Position numbers and translations under genes: made by a program | Shown: positions 6,125-9,639 of the stretch, in pieces | How positions within the stretch are numbered: the first letter of the stretch is position 1 | Layout: each line of letters begins with the position of its first letter | The notes under the pieces: model-generated | The model's database searches: none | What the model saw: the letters and a program-made list of their open reading frames with translations, nothing else | Told to the model about the DNA's origin: nothing | NCBI GenBank assembly: GCA_023417265.1 | Contig: JAEZFY010000279.1 | Coordinates: 1-9,639 of the forward strand | Direction: 5' to 3' | DNA from: Actinomycetes bacterium | GTDB lineage: Bacteria > Actinomycetota > Acidimicrobiia > Acidimicrobiales > Ilumatobacteraceae | Length of the DNA: 9,639 nucleotides

Positions 6125-6997
6125 ATGTCGGAGGTGCTCGTCGTCGCCCTCGCCGGCTTCGCCGCGTCGTTCGTCGACGGCGCGCTCGGCATGGGCTTCG
6201 GCCCGACCTCGTCGAGCATCCTTCTCACGTCGGGCCTCTCGCCCGCCGGCGTCTCGGCCACCGTCAACCTCGCCAAGGTGGCCACCGGCGTCGTCGGCGG
6301 GGTCGCCCACTGGCGGTTCGGCAACATAGATCGCACGATCGTCGCCCGCCTGGCGCTCCCCGGCGCGCTCGGGGCGCTGATCGGCACGGTCGTGCTGACC
6401 AACGTCGACGGCGACCAGTTGCGCCCGATCCTGGCGGCGCTGCTGTTGGCGATCGGCATTCGGATCCTGGTCCGCTTCGCCGGCTCACCGTCGCCCCTCA
6501 GTTCCGACACGACTGCGTCGGTCACCGACCGGCAACTGCGCGGCACGGCCGCGGCGGGGACGGTCGGTGGCGTCACGAACGGGCTGATCGGTGCGTGGGG
6601 GCCGATCGTCACGCCGTTCCTGCTCCACCGCGGGATCGTGCCGCGGCTCGTGGTCGGCTCGGTGAACACGGCCGAGATCGCCGTCGCCGTGGTCGCCGCC
6701 GGTTCGCTGTTGACCTCCGGGCAGCACGGCTTGGAGGCATCGACCGTGCTGGCGATGCTGGCCGGCGGGGTGCTCGCCGCCCCGGTCGCCGCGCTGAGCG
6801 TGCGGCGCGTGCCGGCGCGCCTGCTCGGTGTGCTCGTGGCCGGGCTGCTGCTGTTGACCAACGTCCGCGAGTTGGCGATCTGGGCCGACGTCGGGCCGCT
6901 GCGGTGGGCCGTCTACGCGGCGCTCGTGGTGCTGATCGCGGTGTGCGCCCGGCGCACTCACCCGTTGGCGCGGATCATCCCGCCGGCCACCGTCTGA
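6125..6997 (+). CDS. TauE/SafE family sulfite/sulfate permease
   Basis: This is a 290-aa integral membrane protein with about eight hydrophobic segments. It shows the two-half internal repeat of the TauE/SafE family. The first half opens with AGFAASFVDGALGMGFGP and the second with AGTVGGVTNGLIGAWGPIVT followed by PFLL; both are Gly-rich re-entrant segments. Members move small sulfur-containing or organic anions across the cytoplasmic membrane, and direction and substrate vary (sulfite, sulfoacetate, sulfate, others). Corynebacterium glutamicum CysZ, part of a cysIXHDNYZ cluster and, as I recall, of this family, is proposed to import sulfate, so sulfate uptake is a reasonable inference beside cysDN and cysC. 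The ATG at 6125 has no ribosome binding site. The last 40 bases (6958-6997) overlap the 3' end of cysN on the other strand. Confidence 0.87.
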   Translation: MSEVLVVALAGFAASFVDGALGMGFGPTSSSILLTSGLSPAGVSATVNLAKVATGVVGGVAHWRFGNIDRTIVARLALPGALGALIGTVVLTNVDGDQLRPILAALLLAIGIRILVRFAGSPSPLSSDTTASVTDRQLRGTAAAGTVGGVTNGLIGAWGPIVTPFLLHRGIVPRLVVGSVNTAEIAVAVVAAGSLLTSGQHGLEASTVLAMLAGGVLAAPVAALSVRRVPARLLGVLVAGLLLLTNVRELAIWADVGPLRWAVYAALVVLIAVCARRTHPLARIIPPATV

Positions 6998-8232
6998 TTC
7001 GAGTCCTCGTCGATCAGGATGAAGCTGCCGGTCAGCCGGTTACGTCGGTAGTCGTCGACGAACACGGGCTCGGTCGTGCGCAACACCACCCGCCCGATCT
7101 CGTTGAGCTCGAGGGTCGGCGCCTCGAGGTCACGGTGCATCGTCGAGATGTCGAGGCGGTAGCGCAGCTCGGTCACCATCGCCCGCACCGTGCGCGTGGT
7201 GTGCTTGAGGGCGTACACCTTGCGGGTCTGCAGGGCCGCCCCGGCATCCATCCAGCACACCATCGCCTCGAGGTCCTGCGTGGCGACCGGCTGGTTGTGC
7301 GGCCGGCAGATCATGTCGCCGCGGCTGATGTCGATGTCGTCGGTGAGCCGCACGGTGACCGCGGTGCCCGGCACGGCTTCGTCGAGCGGCCCGTCGGCCG
7401 TGTCGATCGCGGCGATCCGCGAGCTGAACCCGGACGGCAGGACGACCACCTCGTCGCCGGGTTTCATCACGCCGGCCGCCACGGCCCCCGCATACCCGCG
7501 ATAGTCGCGGTGCTCGACCGTCTGCGGGCGGATCACGTACTGGACCGGGAAGCGCACGTCGATCTGATTGGCGTCGCTGGCGACGTACACCGTCTCGAGG
7601 TGATGCAGCAGCGTGGTGCCCTGGTACCACTTCATGTTGTCGGAGCGCTCGACGACGTTGTCGCCGTCGAGCGCGGAGATCGGCACGAACGTCACGTCGC
7701 GCAGGTCGAGGCGGGTGGCGAACTCGGTGAACTCCTCGCGGATCTCGTCGAAGCGTGCTTCCGAGAACTCGACCAGGTCCATCTTGTTGACGCAGATCAC
7801 GAGGTGCGGCACGCCGAGCAGCGACACCAGCAGGCTGTGCCGGCGGGTCTGCTCGACCACGCCGTGACGGGCGTCGATGAGGATCATCGCCAGGTCGGCG
7901 GTGGACGCCCCGGTGACCATGTTGCGCGTGTACTGGATGTGCCCCGGACAGTCGGCGACGACGAACTCGCGGTGCGGGGTCGAGAAGTAGCGGTAGGCGA
8001 CGTCGATCGTGATGCCCTGCTCGCGTTCTGCGCGCAGACCGTCGGTGAGTAGCGCCAGGTCGACGTAGTCGTTGCCGCGCCGCTTCGACACGGCCGCGAC
8101 GTGTTCGAGCTGGTCCTCGAAGATCGACTTCGAGTCGTACAGCAACCGCCCGATCAACGTCGACTTGCCGTCGTCGACCGACCCGACCGCAGCCAGACGC
8201 AACGGCTTGGGCTTCGGTTTGCTCGTACTCAT
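6958..8232 (-). CDS. cysN: Sulfate adenylyltransferase subunit 1 (GTPase)
   Basis: This is a 424-aa elongation-factor-like GTPase that drives ATP sulfurylase: with CysD it makes APS from sulfate and ATP, coupled to GTP hydrolysis. The G1 loop is GSVDDGKST (17-25) after a short Lys/Pro-rich leader. LLTDGLRAEREQGITIDVAYRYF (switch I) spans 61-83, G3 is DCPGH (94-98) and G4 NKMD (149-152). Domains II and III follow from about residue 215 to the end, which reads SNQTVAGGMIRANG. The length fits a CysN without a fused APS kinase domain, consistent with a separate cysC in the window. The ATG at 8232 is chosen because GGAGG at 8241-8245 lies 8 bases upstream; the open frame continues further but reads as Arg-rich non-coding sequence. 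It is downstream of cysD with a 100-base gap. Confidence 0.96.
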   Translation of the reverse strand: MSTSKPKPKPLRLAAVGSVDDGKSTLIGRLLYDSKSIFEDQLEHVAAVSKRRGNDYVDLALLTDGLRAEREQGITIDVAYRYFSTPHREFVVADCPGHIQYTRNMVTGASTADLAMILIDARHGVVEQTRRHSLLVSLLGVPHLVICVNKMDLVEFSEARFDEIREEFTEFATRLDLRDVTFVPISALDGDNVVERSDNMKWYQGTTLLHHLETVYVASDANQIDVRFPVQYVIRPQTVEHRDYRGYAGAVAAGVMKPGDEVVVLPSGFSSRIAAIDTADGPLDEAVPGTAVTVRLTDDIDISRGDMICRPHNQPVATQDLEAMVCWMDAGAALQTRKVYALKHTTRTVRAMVTELRYRLDISTMHRDLEAPTLELNEIGRVVLRTTEPVFVDDYRRNRLTGSFILIDEDSNQTVAGGMIRANG

Positions 8233-8240
8233 GTCGGCGA

Positions 8241-8245
8241 CCTCC
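8241..8245 (-). promoter_or_regulatory. Ribosome binding site of cysN
   Basis: On the minus strand GGAGG lies 8 bases before the ATG at 8232 and decides that start over the longer open frame. The CCGGAG that includes most of it can pair with CTCCGG about 30 bases upstream in the transcript (plus-strand 8278-8283), so it may be partly masked. Confidence 0.8.
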
Positions 8246-8332
8246 GGACATTCGGCGAGGGAAGCGCCAGCGACGCGCCGGAGCGGTGTGACGAGGAGCC
8301 TGCGACGAGGAACGAGCCACCAGAAATCGCCA

Positions 8333-9244
8333 TCAGAAGTAGCCCTTGCGCTTGCGATCTTCCATCCCGGCCTCACTGATCTTGTCGTCGGCACGCGTGG
8401 CCCCGCGCTCGGTGACCCGGGCGACCGACGTCTCGGCGAGCACGTCGTCGACGGTGTACGCCACCGACTCGACCGCGGCGGTGCAGGTCGCGTCGCCGAT
8501 CGTGCGGAACCGCACCGTGCGCGATTCGATCGTCTCGCCCTCGATCAACGGCGTCCACGGGTTGGCGGCCATCCACATGCCGTCGCGCAGGAACACGTCA
8601 CGCGCGTGTGCGAAGTACAGCGGCGGCAGCTCGATCTGGCGCTCGGCGATGAAGCGCCAGATGTCGAGCTCGGTCCAGTTCGACAGCGGGAACACGCGCA
8701 TGTGCTCGCCGCGCTTGTGGCGGGCGTTGTAGAGCCCCCACAGTTCGGGCCGCTGGTTCTTCGGGTCCCATTGGCCGAACTCGTCGCGGTGGCTGTACAC
8801 GCGCTCCTTGGCGCGGGCGCGCTCCTCGTCGCGGCGGGCGCCGCCGCACACCGCGTCGAATTTGTGCTCGGCGATCGCGTCGAGCAGCGTCACGGTCTGC
8901 AGCGGGTTGCGGCTCGCCCGGGGTCCGGTGTCCTCGCGGACGCGGCCCTGGTCGATCGAGTCCTGCACGCTGGCGACGACCAGCTCGACGCCGTACTCGG
9001 CGACGGTGCGGTCGCGGAACTCGATCAGCTCCGGGAAGTTGTGCCCGGTGTCGACGTGCATGATCGGGAACGGCACGCGGGCCGGGGCGAACGCCCGCAG
9101 GGCGAGGTGCAGCATCACCACCGAGTCCTTGCCGCCCGAGAACAGCAGCACCGGCCGCTCGAACTCGGCGGCGACCTCGCGGATGATCGTGATCGACTCG
9201 GACTCGAGATGGGCGGTCGACGAGGCGTGCACCGGGGCGGCCAT
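8333..9244 (-). CDS. cysD: Sulfate adenylyltransferase subunit 2
   Basis: This is a 303-aa PP-loop pyrophosphatase-type ATP sulfurylase subunit, the family's usual length. It binds ATP and sulfate and forms APS in complex with CysN. The PP-loop is VLLFSGGKDSVVMLHLALRA (SGGKDS at 36-41). MHVDTGHNFPELIEFRD, CGGARRDEERARAKER, FPLSNWTELDIWRFI and the C-terminal KISEAGMEDRKRKGYF are all characteristic of CysD. The ATG at 9244 gives the family start just before HLESESITIIREV. An in-frame ATG at 9283 would add 13 residues but lies in a palindrome and a probable promoter. No good ribosome site precedes 9244. It is the first gene of a cysD-cysN operon transcribed leftward. Confidence 0.96.
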   Translation of the reverse strand: MAAPVHASSTAHLESESITIIREVAAEFERPVLLFSGGKDSVVMLHLALRAFAPARVPFPIMHVDTGHNFPELIEFRDRTVAEYGVELVVASVQDSIDQGRVREDTGPRASRNPLQTVTLLDAIAEHKFDAVCGGARRDEERARAKERVYSHRDEFGQWDPKNQRPELWGLYNARHKRGEHMRVFPLSNWTELDIWRFIAERQIELPPLYFAHARDVFLRDGMWMAANPWTPLIEGETIESRTVRFRTIGDATCTAAVESVAYTVDDVLAETSVARVTERGATRADDKISEAGMEDRKRKGYF

Positions 9245-9276
9245 GGACGACGAGTCTACGACCCAGGCTCGAATCC

Positions 9277-9291
9277 CGACCATTCTGGTCG
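9277..9291. promoter_or_regulatory. 15-bp palindrome in the cysD upstream region (candidate operator)
   Basis: CGACCA (9277-9282) and TGGTCG (9286-9291) are exact inverted arms around TTC, 33 bases upstream of the cysD ATG. On the minus strand an AT-rich CTATTTGC (9292-9299) lies just upstream and could be a -10 region, which would place the palindrome at about the transcription start. It could be an operator for cysDN control or a small leader hairpin; sequence alone does not decide. Confidence 0.4.
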
Positions 9292-9298
9292 CAAATAG

Positions 9299-9508
9299 CG
9301 AGCTCCGGACGGCGAGCAGATCGCGGTGGTCGGCGACGGCACGCTGAACGAGCCGGGGCGGTACCTCATCTTGTGCGCGATCCCGACCGGGGCCGATCCC
9401 GCCGAGTACCTCGCGGCCGCGGCGGCCAGCAACGGCGAGCCGCCGCAGGTCGCCGGCGGCGCCCCGCACCTGGCCCACGGGATGATCGACGACCTGATCG
9501 TCGAGTGA
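9299..9508 (+). pseudogene. C-terminal remnant of a cupredoxin-like secreted protein
   Basis: An open frame runs from just after an in-frame TAG (9296-9298) to TGA at 9506-9508. It has no ATG and no ribosome binding site; the only in-frame alternative start is GTG at 9326, giving 60 aa. It reads PDGEQIAVVGDGTLNEPGRY, then LILCAIPTGADPAEYLAAAA, a Pro/Gly-rich stretch and a PHLAHGMIDDLIVE end. A G-R-Y-x-L-x-C-x-I-P-T-G-A-D-P block followed by P-H-x-x-x-G-M-x-x-x-x-x-V-E resembles, from memory, the C-terminal strand region of actinobacterial cupredoxin-like lipoproteins. The missing N-terminal half (signal peptide and first strands) points to a truncated gene. The truncation point lies next to the cysD promoter region. 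A short expressed protein cannot be excluded. Confidence 0.5.
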
Positions 9509-9611
9509 GTCGAGCTGTGGCTGCTCCCCGCCGCGGCGACGCTTGACAGGTCGCTCCCTGCGGCGCACGCTTCGGGTGGCGACCGTACCGGGACGCGACG
9601 AGGGGGATGCA
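9509..9611. other. Intergenic stretch with a possible hairpin
   Basis: Between the cupredoxin-like remnant and the right-edge start I see only an inverted repeat: GGTCGC (9549-9554) and GCGACC (9579-9584), with a 24-base loop. A TTGACA at 9543-9548 matches a -35 box, but no good -10 follows at 16-18 bases. Its function is unknown. Confidence 0.3.
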
Positions 9612-9639
9612 ATGTCAGCAGAGTTCACACGCCGTCACC
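9612..9639 (+). CDS. Possible start of a further gene (right edge, 9 codons)
   Basis: ATG at 9612 follows AGGGGG (9601-9606) at 5 bases, a good Shine-Dalgarno arrangement. The nine visible codons read MSAEFTRRH. The T-R-R-H string at the N-terminus could belong to a twin-arginine or lipoprotein signal peptide, but far too little is visible to name the protein. A second ATG at 9607 in another frame is too close to the purine tract to be preferred. Confidence 0.4.

Noticed and set aside
5917..8052. Plus-strand open frame of about 710 codons across the permease and opposite cysN
   Set aside because: It runs out of frame through the TauE/SafE gene and antisense to cysN; composition bias explains its length.
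8233..8394. N-terminal extension of CysN by 54 codons from an upstream ATG
   Set aside because: The extension overlaps the end of cysD, is Arg-rich and lacks similarity to CysN. The ATG at 8232 has a strong GGAGG and directly precedes the GTPase domain.
9543..9571. Sigma-70 type promoter with TTGACA at 9543-9548
   Set aside because: The -35 match is perfect, but the bases at 16-18 spacing (about CACGCT) do not resemble a -10 element. I keep it only as a remark on the intergenic stretch.

Overview
The window is about 9.6 kb of very GC-rich, densely packed bacterial chromosome. GTG and TTG starts, the near absence of TTA codons inside the real genes, and the gene repertoire (crotonyl-CoA carboxylase/reductase, a KstR2-like TetR regulator, CysD/CysN/CysC) fit a high-GC actinobacterium. 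An Acidimicrobiia (Ilumatobacter-like) origin is my best guess, inferred from protein flavour and not proven. I see no rRNA, tRNA, CRISPR, insertion sequence or phage gene.

Region 1 (1-2768) is a carbon module of ethylmalonyl-CoA pathway type. On the minus strand a TetR regulator is followed by the first 34 codons of a thiolase (acetyl-CoA acetyltransferase type) that runs off the left edge. Divergently, on the plus strand, lie crotonyl-CoA carboxylase/reductase (ccr) with all CO2-binding residues in place, and methylmalonyl/ethylmalonyl-CoA epimerase (mce). The divergent gap holds a 32-bp near-perfect palindrome, a strong candidate operator for the TetR protein.

Region 2 (2765-4701) continues downstream of mce with a HAD-family phosphatase-like hydrolase and a membrane-anchored GH18-type glycosidase. 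Each start overlaps the previous stop (GTGA, then TTGA), so epimerase, HAD and GH18 look translationally coupled.

Region 3 (4707-6050, minus strand) holds adenylylsulfate kinase (cysC) followed by an unusual single-frame fusion of a DUF1330 domain with a cytidine deaminase. The fusion ends 5 bases from the end of the convergent GH18 gene.

Region 4 (6125-9244) holds a TauE/SafE anion permease on the plus strand, whose 3' end overlaps by 40 bp the 3' end of the minus-strand cysD-cysN operon (ATP sulfurylase). Together permease, CysDN and CysC would take up an oxidised sulfur anion and activate it to APS and PAPS. No APS/PAPS or sulfite reductase is in view.

Region 5 (9245-9639) has no complete gene. 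It holds a probable cysD promoter with a 15-bp palindrome, a start-less C-terminal remnant of a cupredoxin-like secreted protein, and a possible start of a new gene at the right edge.
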